The notes below the pieces were generated by a model. That model saw nothing but the letters and a program-made list of their open reading frames with translations. It ran no database searches and was not told the origin of the DNA. A program made the position numbers and the translations under genes. Below, in pieces: positions 22,179-32,194 of a DNA stretch of 64,000 nucleotides. This DNA comes from Cryphonectria parasitica EP155 (taxonomy: Eukaryota; Ascomycota; Sordariomycetes; Diaporthales; Cryphonectriaceae): assembly GCF_011745365.1 (NCBI RefSeq), contig NW_024468913.1, forward strand, positions 3,844,001-3,908,000, in the 5' to 3' direction. Within the stretch, counting starts at the first letter, position 1. Every line of letters begins with the position of its first letter.

Positions 22179-23204
22179 TTACTTGTTGTATGGAAACAGC
22201 GCACCTCCGTGCAAGTCACGCGGCGACACCCAACTGCGGCGAGTGGTCGTCGTGGTATTGGAAGATGTGAGGAGAGTCGCAGCATCAGCAATGGCCTGCG
22301 TCTGCGCAGTGATATTATCCAGCGTGACCTCGTCTACCTTCTTGGTCCATCCCAACTCAGTGGGCAGGCGTTCATTTCCTGTCGACAGGACTTCGATCAG
22401 TACAAGTGCTCGCACAGAGAGAGGGGAGAAACACAAGTACAAGAGGGTGGTGGGACACTTACGGAAGAAATACTCGACAAGGGTCCTGTTGACCGTCGAC
22501 GTCGCCAGATCGCCAAAGGCGATGACGGGAGCGGAGACCTCACCCAGACTGAAGCTCTCAGTAGTAGAGGTGAAGGTGTAGGTGGGGTTGAACGCCTTGG
22601 ACTGGACCTGGCGGGCAAGCTTTCCCATGGCGAGCTGGTTGGAATCCAGGATCTCTTCAGTCCAGTACTGGATGGTCAGGTCGAAGATGCTCTCGTTGAA
22701 GACGTGGTTGTTGCCAAAGTAGTAGTCGTGACGGCTCATGCTGGCATCGTGCTCGAGGACGTTGTGGGCGTTGAGCATGTCGAGAGTGAAGTAGGTCGCG
22801 TTCGGCTCCGGGTTGATGCCGATTGCCGCCTGGAACATCACCTGGCCCAGGGACTCGGCAAAGTTGAGACCGTTCTTGAGGCCAGCCACCACCGCGTCCT
22901 CGGTCAGATTACGGCCGTTGTGTGGCAGGAAGCCATGGTTCGCCAGCGTGTTCATCATCGGGCATGGGCCACGGTCTATTACCCACATCATCAGTATCAT
23001 GCCAGCTATCAGACAACAGCCTTCTTATTTCTCTCAAGGGAGAGTCTCGCAGAAGTTTGGGATTTCCTCGTCATCACCACAACACAACATACCATCGTCA
23101 GGGCCACCGGGTGCCCAAGTGTCATCAGAGCCCTGTCTGGACTCAATGGCGTATGAGCAGACGCTGCCCACACCGAGGCTGAACAAAAGGAGTGTGTTCT
23201 TCAT
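22179..23204 (-). CDS. Secreted heme-thiolate peroxidase (chloroperoxidase family)
   Basis: Three exons, 23204-23093, 22975-22463 and 22378-22179, giving 274 residues. A cleavable-looking signal peptide (MKNTLLLFSLGVGSVCS) starts the protein. RGPCPMMNTLANHGFLPHNG follows with Cys42, the proximal heme ligand of chloroperoxidases and unspecific peroxygenases. EHDAS at 112-116 matches the E-H-D metal site near the heme propionate. Several N-X-S/T sequons (such as NLT, NAT, NES and NRT) suggest glycosylation. The third exon supplies NERLPTELGW, a conserved late motif, and the join gives FFRNERLPTELGW. Its length matches the short group of the family (about 240-280). It is likely an extracellular enzyme using H2O2 for halogenation, peroxidation or oxygenation; the substrate cannot be read from sequence. 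The intron boundaries are GTATGT/ATAG and GTAAGT/ACAG. Confidence 0.92.
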
Positions 23205-23360
23205 CTTGAGATTGGGAGAATCTTTCCTTCAAAGTCTCTGGCGAAGACAAAGTGGGACCAATGACTTGATCGATGCTGGAATGATAGAGCATTGGGTTCT
23301 GCCACCGCTCGATGAGTTGTCTAGGCTCTGTGGCTTCCCAACACACGAGCAGTTGTCTCC

Positions 23361-23370
23361 TTTATATATC
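23361..23370 (-). promoter_or_regulatory. TATA-like box of the peroxidase gene
   Basis: GATATATAAA on the minus strand lies about 157 bases upstream of the peroxidase ATG, in an otherwise mixed-composition promoter. Position and sequence fit a TATA box. No other support. Confidence 0.4.
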
Positions 23371-24160
23371 TAACCTAACCATCTCCACATTGCCGTAGAC
23401 GGACTTACACGGCCTGGCCGTCAGCTGCATTTCTCCCCTCGCCGCATCTGGGCAATATGCACAATATTATTACCCATCACTCAAGAAAAAAGACACATAT
23501 CAATTCGTCCCGCCTCGATTTCTTATTCGCATCCAAGTTGACCCTATCAACTCATCATCCGAGACCGAGAGAGGATATTTCCACCTACCTAGATGGGCGG
23601 TGCTCGCTAGGGAAGCACTGCAATCCTTATTCGCCAGCCCTTTCGGTTCCAGGGTTCTTGTGGTGCTTCTCCCCAGCCTGCCAACCGGGACCCTGTGGGC
23701 GGCCCTGGGTGTGCGTAGTATGCATGAGACAGACAAGGTGGGGGTTACTTACAGCTCCTTTTTTTGGAGAAAATGGCAGCACATCTTGGCCCTCGGGGAG
23801 TGAAGGGAAAAGGGGTGTGGGGTTGGAGGTGCCAGGAACTCCCAAGAGGATGCATTGGCACGGTTGGCAACACGAAAATGCAAGCATATATGCAGGAGAA
23901 GTCACTATGTACCTGCTTTATAAGACACTAAGAAGTAAAATGTGGTGCATCTGTTCATCTACCGTCTCGAGGCAACATCGCGCCAGCCAATGGGAGCTTT
24001 CGGGAAAGCAATCATCTCACAGGGGCCTTTGTCATTGGGTCCCCACCCAAAGATTCCCGCTTCCCACTCCTTCCGCTCCCCGGGGCAGTGCACATCGGCA
24101 TTGTGGTGGGACTATTTGCAAGGTGCATACATCAAAGGCTGCACAACGGTTTCTACGTTT

Positions 24161-24185
24161 AAAAAAAAAAAAAAAAAAAAAAAAA
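24161..24185. repeat. Poly(A) homopolymer, 25 bases
   Basis: An uninterrupted run of 25 A on the plus strand. It may be a retroposon tail remnant or simple slippage. No element was recognised next to it. Confidence 0.8.
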
Positions 24186-25227
24186 GGTCGGGGTAAACTT
24201 AAAAATGGGGACCTACGGGGCATAAACTCCGGTTCGCTTGATCCAAGTGACAGCTCTAGACAATGGACTTTTATACGTCAACAACTTAATAGATGATCAT
24301 GATGTCCTTCCTTCCTTGGTTAGTGGTGTCAGTCTGGAGGATGGGACCCTGGAAAGATGTTTGTGTTGATGGACGTGCTTGTTTGGTTCACACTCCACAG
24401 TAAATCAAAATCTGAGACAGTGTAAATGTAGAAGGCACTCTAGGGGCTGTACAAATGGTAGAAGGGAAGATGATTCCTTCTTTACTATCTTAAAAAGGCG
24501 CCTTGCCAACTGCCTGTCTATATAGAAAGGAACAGTAGGCGCTAGTCCTAATTAGGACAGAAACACCTGTGACTCACAACTTGCCCTAGCCTAGTGAATG
24601 GCTAAGGGGTTAGTCACTATTTCCTGTGACTGCCAGCCCAGGGCCCCACCTTTCATTCAAGCCCTATGGCTGCTGCCACAGTAAACATCTTAAATTGTGT
24701 CGTATTGAGAAGCAACAAGGCGCGCAGTTCCCATTTCTTTCTCTCCGCTTGAATTGTTTACATAGAAGAAAAGTACATATTGCTACCGTGCTCTCTCCTC
24801 GGGTCCTTGGTTTTTTTTTTTTTGGGGGGGGGGGGGGGCAAGAAAAGGAGAAGAAAAGAAAGAAAGGGGATAAGGAAGAGGGCAGGGGAGAAATGTCATA
24901 GCACCCTGTGTCGCGCCAAGAGAAGGTCCCAGGCAGGCACACAGGCTTTAATTAATTGGGGCTATTCGCTCTCGCAAAAGATGACGACGTACATCGTAAA
25001 CGCATCCCTGATGTACTACGTAGAAGCTCGTCAGGTTGTTGTTGGAACATACATAGTATAAACACCACACAGCCCCAGTCCTCCAACCTGCTGGGATGAA
25101 TTACTCAGCTCTTCAATTAGCAGAACAAACCTTTCCCTTGTAGCGCGATGGCTTCAAGAAACCTTATAAGTAGAGGTCGCATGATCATGGATATTGCCTC
25201 GTGACTTTGATTTGCGTCACTGGCTAA

Positions 25228-25510
25228 TCAATCCTGGGGTAGCGTGTCATGGTTGATATCCTGTGGTACATACACAGCCCTCAGATAGTCATCAAGAGAG
25301 ATCACATTCTGTTCTGCCAGGGCCCTGGCATTGCTCTCACGACCAAAGGTCAAATAGAGTTAAAGGGACGGGAACGGCAGGCTGAAGTATGCCTAGGAAA
25401 TTCATGGCCTACCTGACGCAGGAGATCGACCTCCTTCGGATAAAAAGTGTCGTATGATCTGCCTTTAGACGTGATTTGGTCAATGGTCTTGTTGATGCTT
25501 TCTTGGCTTC
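25228..25510 (-). pseudogene. Unidentified coding-like fragment with a GT-AG intron
   Basis: On the minus strand an exon-like stretch ends at 25413 (...QITSKGRSYDTFYPKEVDL in its middle) with a donor CAG|GTAGGC. After a 77-bp intron-like gap the frame resumes at 25335 with SNARALAEQNVISLDDYL and runs to a TGA at 25228. The composition is protein-like (balanced charges, no long hydrophobic or low-complexity runs). Upstream (25.5-26.1 kb) the same strand has further short coding-like stretches, but with stops and frame changes. No start codon is linked. I do not recognise a domain. It is either a decayed gene or element, or a real multi-exon gene that I cannot complete. Confidence 0.3.
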
Positions 25511-26199
25511 AGTATGCGAGTGGGCGTGCTGCTCGGACACTCCGTTACCTTAGTCATGACTCTCGGCCTTCTCCAGCCACTGATAGCTAAGGTGCTTCTT
25601 TAAATTACCAACCAAACTACACGCTTCTAACTCGGCCACATGCGTTTCTCAAGTTGCTCCTCCTTAGCACACAATGACGCATGGCATGCGTACCTGGTAT
25701 CACTCTAGAGGTTCTTAGTTGTGGTCAAGAACTAGACTAAGAAAAGGACCCCAGAAAGAAACAATTCCTTTAGAGCTTGCTAGACGGCCAATATCTCGCA
25801 GTCGTACCAGCCAGTGCTCCAGACATTTTTTGATGCTCGGCGTTATGTAAGAGGAGGCTTCAGGGATGTAAAGAAGGGCAGGCAGCAGGAAGAGGTAAGT
25901 GATTCTCCTTATTTCTCGAGCGGCTATTTACAAGCGAATATGCATCACCACTTTACTGTTTGATTGGCAAGACAGACTTCGACCACCGCTCCACAATATC
26001 AGTGGTGCAAGCGTTCTCTTCGGCAGCGTAACTGCTGGAATTACTTTAGTAGAGGACTCATTCTTGAGGGCAGTGGGTTTTGCTTTGGTGAAAGCTTCCA
26101 ATGAGCAGTGAGTAGGACAGTGTTGCTGATATTAGAAGATCTGAAACTGAAAATGGCATCTGTAGGGAATTCTATCTTCGCAGGCCACAGACATTGATA

Positions 26200-26586
26200 T
26201 TACGCATGAAAGATCGGTGATAATGTAGAATTATATGGAACGAGTATAATTACATCCACCTCTGTCTTCGAGTCTTGAGGCCAGTTTATACGTTTCTGAT
26301 CCATTAAAAGTATATCATACTTGTCCTCGAGCCTATGTACCATCGAGACGCAAGCTTGCGGATTTGTGACCTGACTGGCACACTATGTGATTGAAACCGC
26401 AGCGAGCCTCGAACTGGTTCATTATTGTCTTACCGCCCTCTCAAGTGTGCTCAGACTGCTGTTCCTCTTGAGTGCATTGCAATACAGAGATGATGGCCCT
26501 CTAAAATATTCGCTGAGTGAGGCAAGACGCCCTGGACTGGAGTGGATCTCCAACCCCCTTGTTAAAGACACACTCATATACACCAT
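26200..26586 (-). CDS. Possible small two-exon gene, unknown product
   Basis: Exons 26586-26434 and 26370-26200, separated by a 63-bp gap with GTAAGA and GTCAG ends, would give 107 residues in one frame. The second exon contains RLEDKYDILLMDQKRINWPQ, which reads like real protein. No motif is recognised and no promoter was seen. It could equally be the 5' part of the decayed unit at 25.2-26.1 kb. The call rests only on a consistent splice and amino-acid composition. Confidence 0.25.
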
Positions 26587-26981
26587 AAGACAAGAATATT
26601 CGAAAAGCACAGATAGTCCTTTGCATTGATACCGTATGGCATTGCGAGGCGCCCCTTCTCCATAGGGATACTCTGTAATAGCATGAACGTTCGTTAACCC
26701 TATCCATCCGATCCCGTTCTTTAGGTGTTGCTGGATGCGCTCGCTGTCCAGACCGATTGATGATGATGATAAAGATAATGACCAAACTCCACAAACACCT
26801 TGCCTGTCTTGAATGCCCTTCTATAAGTCCCCTCCTTATGATCACGATGGTCCAATCACAAGGTTTTTGTTGCCGTGCCTGTAGTCCCATAGAACCGAAA
26901 ACCCCCCATCCGTGTCCTGAAAATGACAACCCTGAAGGACATTTTGTGTGTATGGGCGCGCGTGTCTCTCAAACAAGAGAC

Positions 26982-28538
26982 TCACTTTGCTACCGCGTCC
27001 ACAGCCGCAGCCGCTTCACAGTCAACCTGTACAATCTCGTACACAGCAGCGCCATCTTTCACCTCGATCACCAGGGCGGTCAGGCTCTTCCCGTACACGC
27101 AGCCCGAGTCGAGACCAAACGTGTACCCCCTCTTGCCCTTGCCAAACTCCTTGGGAACCTGCAGGCCAGACTTGGCGTCATGGCCATACACGACCGTCGT
27201 GATGGGCTCCGACTCCTCGCCCTTCTTGTTCTTCCCTGCCTTCTTCTTCTCCTTCTTCTTCTCGTCCTTGTTTCGCCTCTTGAGCAGCCTCTCCTGGCAC
27301 CTGCTCCACTCCTCATACCAGTACGTGCCCTCGCGCCCGCTGCTCGGCAGGGCGGCGTCCCCAGAGCGGTCCTCGAGACCCTGCGACACGGTCATCTTCT
27401 TCAGCTCCTCGTCGACCTGGGCGTCGTCGAGCGCCTGCAGCGCGGCCATCGCACCGCGGGCGCCACCAGCGCTGGCGCCCACCCTCTTGGCCTTCTCGAC
27501 GAGGTAGGCGCGCACGGCATCGCGGCGCAGCTCGTCGACGGGGTACGTGATGGTGCGCATGTTCATGACGGCCCAGGGGTCCTGGGCCTCGAGCGAGACG
27601 TTGGGCACCAGACCGGCGTGGACCACGACCATGTTCTCAAAGGTGGGGGGTTGGCCGTTGCCGCCGCCGCCGCCGCCGCGAGGGATAGGCCCGATGTGTA
27701 GGATGAGTGGGCGCTCGGCCAGCCACCGGATCTGCTCGTCCGATAACGACCGCGCGGTCTCGCGGTCCCGCTGGTCACCCTTGGACAGTGCAGCCTCGGC
27801 GACCTGGTGGGCGGTCAGGGCGCTGGCCGGGTCGACCTCGTCGTCCTGCCCTTCCTTGATCTGAAACTTGTCGAAGGCGATGGCCATGGCGTCAGACTCG
27901 GCGGCGGTGGCGGGGGACTTTTTGTTCATGGCGGCGTGGGCGAGGAGGACGCGGTCCTCGTGGTTGCCGCGGACCGAGTGTGCGCCCAGCCTCATAGCCA
28001 TGGCAACGACGCCGGCGGAGTCAGGGCCCTTGTTGATGAGATCGCCGGTGAAGATGAGGTGGTCGCCCTTTGTGTTATTGAACTGGACCTTCTCGAGCAA
28101 GTCTTCCAGCGCCTTGGTCTGCCCGTGTACATCGCCGATGATGACCAGTCGCCGTGCCGTCCCGCGACCGCCATCTGCAGACGTGCCCTCGCCGCTGTAC
28201 ACAGCAGGCACAAACTCCTCTGGCAGCGTGTCGACGAGCATCTCGGGCATGCCTTTGAGAGGGGGGCGTGCGGCCGTCCCGTAGCTGGTAGAGCCGATGT
28301 TTTCGAGGAGAAACTTGTAGACGGCCTGTTCAGTCTCGGTGACGGTGACGGTGGTGGAGTCGCCTGGGATCTGCGGCTCGTCTGTGGGCTCGAGGAACTC
28401 CTGGAAGGGGCCAAATGCAGAGACCTTCAAGCGCTCGTAGGAGAGGAAGAGGGTCAAGCAGAGCGTGAAGATGCCGATCGTGAAGAGGGTTCGTGGGCGT
28501 CGTAGCGTCGTGTCGGAGAGCAAGTTGGTGGCGAGCAT
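26982..28538 (-). CDS. PPN2: Membrane-anchored calcineurin-like phosphoesterase (Ppn2-like)
   Basis: Single exon, 518 residues. A hydrophobic segment at about 18-35 follows a short basic N-terminus, so it should be a type II membrane protein. The PPP/metallophosphatase metal motifs are in order: GDVHG (135-139), GDLINKG (165-171) and GNHED (191-195), then VVHAGLVPN and finally YGHDAKSG with GHD at 452-454. A single N-terminal anchor plus this lumenal phosphatase fold matches yeast Ppn2, a zinc-dependent vacuolar endopolyphosphatase that cuts long polyphosphate chains. Vacuolar location is inferred from that family. A Lys/Glu-rich insert (about 420-445) before the last motif is lineage-specific low complexity. 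A GCC/CCG-rich codon run encodes a Gly stretch near residue 290. A/G-rich sequence lies directly upstream of the start. Confidence 0.85.
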   Translation of the reverse strand: MLATNLLSDTTLRRPRTLFTIGIFTLCLTLFLSYERLKVSAFGPFQEFLEPTDEPQIPGDSTTVTVTETEQAVYKFLLENIGSTSYGTAARPPLKGMPEMLVDTLPEEFVPAVYSGEGTSADGGRGTARRLVIIGDVHGQTKALEDLLEKVQFNNTKGDHLIFTGDLINKGPDSAGVVAMAMRLGAHSVRGNHEDRVLLAHAAMNKKSPATAAESDAMAIAFDKFQIKEGQDDEVDPASALTAHQVAEAALSKGDQRDRETARSLSDEQIRWLAERPLILHIGPIPRGGGGGGNGQPPTFENMVVVHAGLVPNVSLEAQDPWAVMNMRTITYPVDELRRDAVRAYLVEKAKRVGASAGGARGAMAALQALDDAQVDEELKKMTVSQGLEDRSGDAALPSSGREGTYWYEEWSRCQERLLKRRNKDEKKKEKKKAGKNKKGEESEPITTVVYGHDAKSGLQVPKEFGKGKRGYTFGLDSGCVYGKSLTALVIEVKDGAAVYEIVQVDCEAAAAVDAVAK

Positions 28539-30557
28539 CTTTGTGGAAAGAAACCTGTTGATAGGAGGGAGGAGAAAAGAGGAAGAAAGAAGGAAGAAAA
28601 AGAATAAGAAGAAAAGAGAAGAAAAAGAAGGGTACTAGTTGGGGCAAGGCGGGATGGGGACAAACGACTGACTGCTGCTGGTCAGGTCGTCATGAGGGTG
28701 GAGAGATGTCGGTCGTGTCCCGCAGGGGGAAAAAAAAATTACGAGACGTGACGCAAAGCGGGTGACGATATAGCTTAACTATACAAAAACAAGAATATAT
28801 AAAAAAGGACAACTTGGAGAACAGGAAAGGGGAAGGAAAAAAAAAAAAAAAGGTACGACAAGAACAAGAAAGATCAAAAAAGGGTGAATGGCAGTTGTTG
28901 AGAGTGAACGAGTGAGCAGCTGAAAAATGAACAACAGCGGAACGAGTACCCTCAGATACTTAGCGGGAGGCTAAGATGGAATATTGGCTTGGCTGCCATG
29001 TCATACTTTTTTTGTTTGAACTGAGCTGCTAAAAACGGAACCATAGCGCCGCCACCACGTGGGTAAGTGAAACGATGATCCTCCTTGGCCGCATAAGGTC
29101 AGAGGCCGTTTGTTTCCTGGCCTTCCAATACAGGGTAAGGCTTTTTATTTGGTCTTCCTTTTTGCCTTTTCCTTTCAAGTATTTCACAATTAATTCAGGA
29201 TATGCTCTATGCACTTGGTCTCTCGGAATTACAGACCCAGTCAGTATCAAACACGTCTCTTGGATACCATCAGACCCTTGTCGCACAGACCCTTGTATAC
29301 ATAGTAGCAGCCAATCAACCACTTCTTCTTTTTTTTCTCTTCTTTTTTTAACCAGCAAAGGAAAGAGAGGGAAAAAAAAATTTAAAAAAAATAGGACACT
29401 CTACAGAAGATAGAACGTTTCCCGCTCATAGTGATGGCGCATCATCACTTATTTGGATCTGTCTCTTCAACGAGGTAGGTCATCTCCATATAGACACAAG
29501 GCTGCAAGGTACTGACTGTATCAACCACCCCAGCGGCGTAGATGTCATGATTTCATTTGCGACTCAAAGCCTCACCCAGATCTTCTTCAGACCACACTCG
29601 AATAGGTCCCCATCTTGCACAGGGTTCTTTAACGGCACAGTCCGTAACACGACCCTTTGTACTGTGGTGGTGGTATTTGCCAGATGTTTGCCTCTCACCG
29701 TCTGCCTCTGATGTTGGAGCAAACCAGTCAGGGTTCACCTGCAACTCCCCATCGACCCACACGCGTGAGCTCGTACCATACAGCCGTATGCTGGCCGCAG
29801 GTGACGATGGGATGATTCTTTCATGATAGCCTCCTGGTTGACCCAATATCGCGTGAACCACCTTCCAGTAGCAATGGAGGCTCGGAAAGGCCAGCCAAAA
29901 TTTATCTAGGGTGGGAATCGGAAAACCGGGAGCAGAAAGAGGAAGTCCACTTCTGAACCTGGATGCAAGAGCCAATAGCCAGGCGTAACAAACTTCATGT
30001 AGAGCCTAGGAGCGCCTGGGAGGCCACATGAAACTGGCGCACATCACAGTGATCGAGCCTTCACAACAGAGGAGGGGCAGCCGTTGTGAAATCATCCAGG
30101 CCGGGCACTCCGTGTATGGTTCTAGAAATCGGATGATCGGCTTGCATATTCCACAACATTTGCCCAATGTGGAGCAATGACCTAGAGCCCCAAGTCCGCA
30201 GCGCGTCCTAGGCATGCTCATCAGACAAGCAGCCCGACTTCACGGCTGTCGCGCACAGATATTTGACACATTATTCCGAGGAGGACCAGGCGATACATTG
30301 CCGGGTATGTGAAGGTGTGACGAAATGTCCTTGTGTGGGTATCTTGCTGCGTCGTTCTCTTTGGACGAACCTCTCATGAAAGAGGCACCTCTGTTCGCCC
30401 TACGCCCGTTTTTTCATTGGTCCTTTTTTTTTTTTCTCTTCTCTCACCTTCCCTTCCCTCTCTTCCAATCCCCCAGCCGCTCCAGAAGTATCTGCTGCGT
30501 CTGCTTGTGTCCCCAATCCATATGTCTCCCTCAGTAGATCAGAGACTGACCAACCAC
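28539..30557. other. Intergenic: Ppn2-like promoter and Pet191 3' flank
   Basis: Purine-rich tract 28560-28630 and A-runs (28729-28738, 28838-28851, 29366-29390) lie upstream of the Ppn2-like gene. The right half contains the interrupted frame at 29553-30221 (separate entry). A T-rich and CT-rich stretch at 30420-30480 is probably the 3' region of the Pet191 gene. Confidence 0.45.
29553..30221 (-). pseudogene. 223-codon frame broken by a single TAG
   Basis: From an ATG at 30221 the minus-strand frame is open to 29553 except for one TAG at 30008-30006. Both halves read protein-like. The first is Cys-rich (GHCSTLGKCCGICKP). The second contains IRLYGTSSRVWVDGELQVNP and ends EEDLGEALSRK. One stop in an otherwise open 669-bp frame suggests a recent nonsense change (a C-to-T at CAG would do it) or a small intron covering the stop. 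No domain is recognised. A chance open frame is also possible. Confidence 0.3.
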
Positions 30558-31064
30558 TCAAGGCTTCTTCTCCTCCATCTCCCGCCGATATTTCTCATTC
30601 TCCACCTCCCTCCAGTCCCGCGGCGCCTCCCCATCCCCCTTGGTCTCCCCCCGCGCCCCACTGAACGCGCTCTTGCCCGCATAGAGCTGATACCCTTCGC
30701 CCGTCTCCTCGCTCTCCTGCAGGTTCCGGAACGCCACCGGCTGGTTGCCCCGGAATCGCTTGCGCATGTCAATCATGCCGCGGCGGCACTCGCCAAAGCC
30801 CTTCTTCAGCTGCTGGCATTTCGTCGGCAGCGTCTCGGCTAGGGGGGAGCGTAGGCACTCGGCGGCCGTGTGTCGCTGGACCATGACGCATTCAGATTCT
30901 TGGAGGCATTGTGCCAGGGCGGCTCCTGTGGTGGTGGTGGTGGCGGCGGCGGCGGCCGTTATGTTAGCTGGACGAGGACTGGGCGAGTTTAAAGAGGGGG
31001 TGGGGGCGGCGGAGGGGGATTGGAGTCTTGTCCACGCACGTATTTCCTTACATGAGCTCGGCAT
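30558..31064 (-). CDS. PET191: Cytochrome c oxidase assembly protein Pet191/COA5
   Basis: Two exons, 31064-31040 and 30925-30558, with a 114-bp intron (GTGCGT, GCTAAC branch, CACAG). Splicing gives MPSSCKEIRAALAQCLQESE, the almost invariant Pet191 start; the product is 130 residues. The twin-Cys pattern is clear: Cys5-x9-Cys15, Cys21-x10-Cys32 and Cys45-x9-Cys55. PTKCQQLKKGFGECRRGMID and DMRKRFRGNQP complete the family core. Pet191 is an intermembrane-space protein needed for cytochrome c oxidase assembly. The tail beyond residue 80 is longer than in yeast (about 108 residues), charged, and ends EMEEKKP. Retaining the intron would give a false 168-residue protein with an Ala/Thr run. Confidence 0.95.
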   Translation of the reverse strand: MPSSCKEIRAWTRLQSPSAAPTPSLNSPSPRPANITAAAAATTTTTGAALAQCLQESECVMVQRHTAAECLRSPLAETLPTKCQQLKKGFGECRRGMIDMRKRFRGNQPVAFRNLQESEETGEGYQLYAGKSAFSGARGETKGDGEAPRDWREVENEKYRREMEEKKP

Positions 31065-32194
31065 CGCAATGGGGGGGAAAGGGATGTGTGGAAAGGCTGG
31101 GTGTTGTCACAAGTGGAACAGGAAGAAGGGGGGGGGGGGGGAAGGAAGAAGGCAAGAAGTTGATTGTCACGAGAATTCGTCGCGGCTCAAGCCGGTCGGT
31201 GGAGTGAGGATGACGGGTCGAAGCTTTTGTATAGACCCTCTGCTGCAGGGGGGTTGAGAAGGCTGCACTACGAGGCAGGGGCCAGGGGGTCTGGGCGCAA
31301 TTGTTAGTTCTTGGACAACGATTTATAGTGCTCTCACTGCAGCCCCCAAATTGTAGGACGGAAGAAGGGAAAAAGAAAGACCAGAAAATAAAAGGGGGAA
31401 TAAAGGCAATGACTGAAATTGAGGAATTTGCCTTCTTTTCTAAATGCTTATCTAGTCATACAGATTTCGAGAAGTAATAAAAAATTTCAAGTATGGGAGT
31501 GACGAACCGCAGCTCATGTAAACTGCGAATCCACGGCCGTTTAAGATGTCAGTCATCTAGACGTAATTAGATAAAAAGATAAACAATATCGCCCCAGATT
31601 CCTCATACTCAACTCAATAGCCTTCAATCTCAAGACTCTCGACACAGAAGAGGTCACAAGACCTTGTGCAGTCACACGAACCCGGCTGTCAGCCAGACTC
31701 TATTACATACGCGTCTATACATGATTATCACGGTCAAGGATAAAAAGAAAAACTTGAAAAAACTTTGACAAAAAGTCTGTGATGTGTATTTGACGCAAGG
31801 TGGTCCTTGGGTCTTTGGGTCTGGCCAATGTGTCGCCTCTGATTACTATTATATATACAACGTGCTTTCTAGCCGTCCGCACGTCCTTCTTTGCGAAGTC
31901 TTTTGATTCCCTCCGCCGCCCGTGTCCCAACTGCGAGCCAGACAGCCAAAGCAAGTGTTGCTTGTTTGCTGCTGCTGCTGTGATATCTCATGAAAGCAAA
32001 GAGAAAGAAGAAAAAAAGGACCATAATACCAGGACCACCATAAAATGCTAACTTTTCGTAAGGATCGTAAGAATGGTACAGTGTGGCTCAAGCAGAAGAA
32101 ATATCCGCGAACCAGGTTAAACAAAAAAGGAAATTGCCGTTGAGGCAGGATAGATGGTACAAGAAGGTGGATGCTGTTTGTGGTCTCAGGCTCT
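31065..32194. other. Intergenic between Pet191 and the CFEM-like gene
   Basis: This contains the Pet191 promoter (with a G13 run near 31130-31142) and the 3' flank of the CFEM-like gene. The centre (31360-31760) is AT-rich. No gene seen. Confidence 0.45.

Larger units (their letters stand above)
23205..26981. other. Intergenic with AT-rich, relic-like core
   Basis: This is the peroxidase promoter on the left and the Ppn2-like gene 3' flank on the right. It includes a 25-base A-run (24161-24185) and a T13-G15 run (24811-24838). The part from 24.2 to 26.7 kb is AT-richer than its surroundings. Broken, protein-like minus-strand frames occur at 25.2-26.6 kb and are described separately. Confidence 0.5.

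Noticed and set aside
21978..23156. 392-codon plus-strand open frame
   Set aside because: It lies antisense to the peroxidase gene, whose spliced frame carries the heme-ligand and metal motifs. This is a composition shadow.
23457..24296. 279-codon plus-strand open frame
   Set aside because: It reads through the A25 homopolymer as a poly-Lys run, shows no domain and has no coding-like composition. Its length is notable, but I cannot support a gene.
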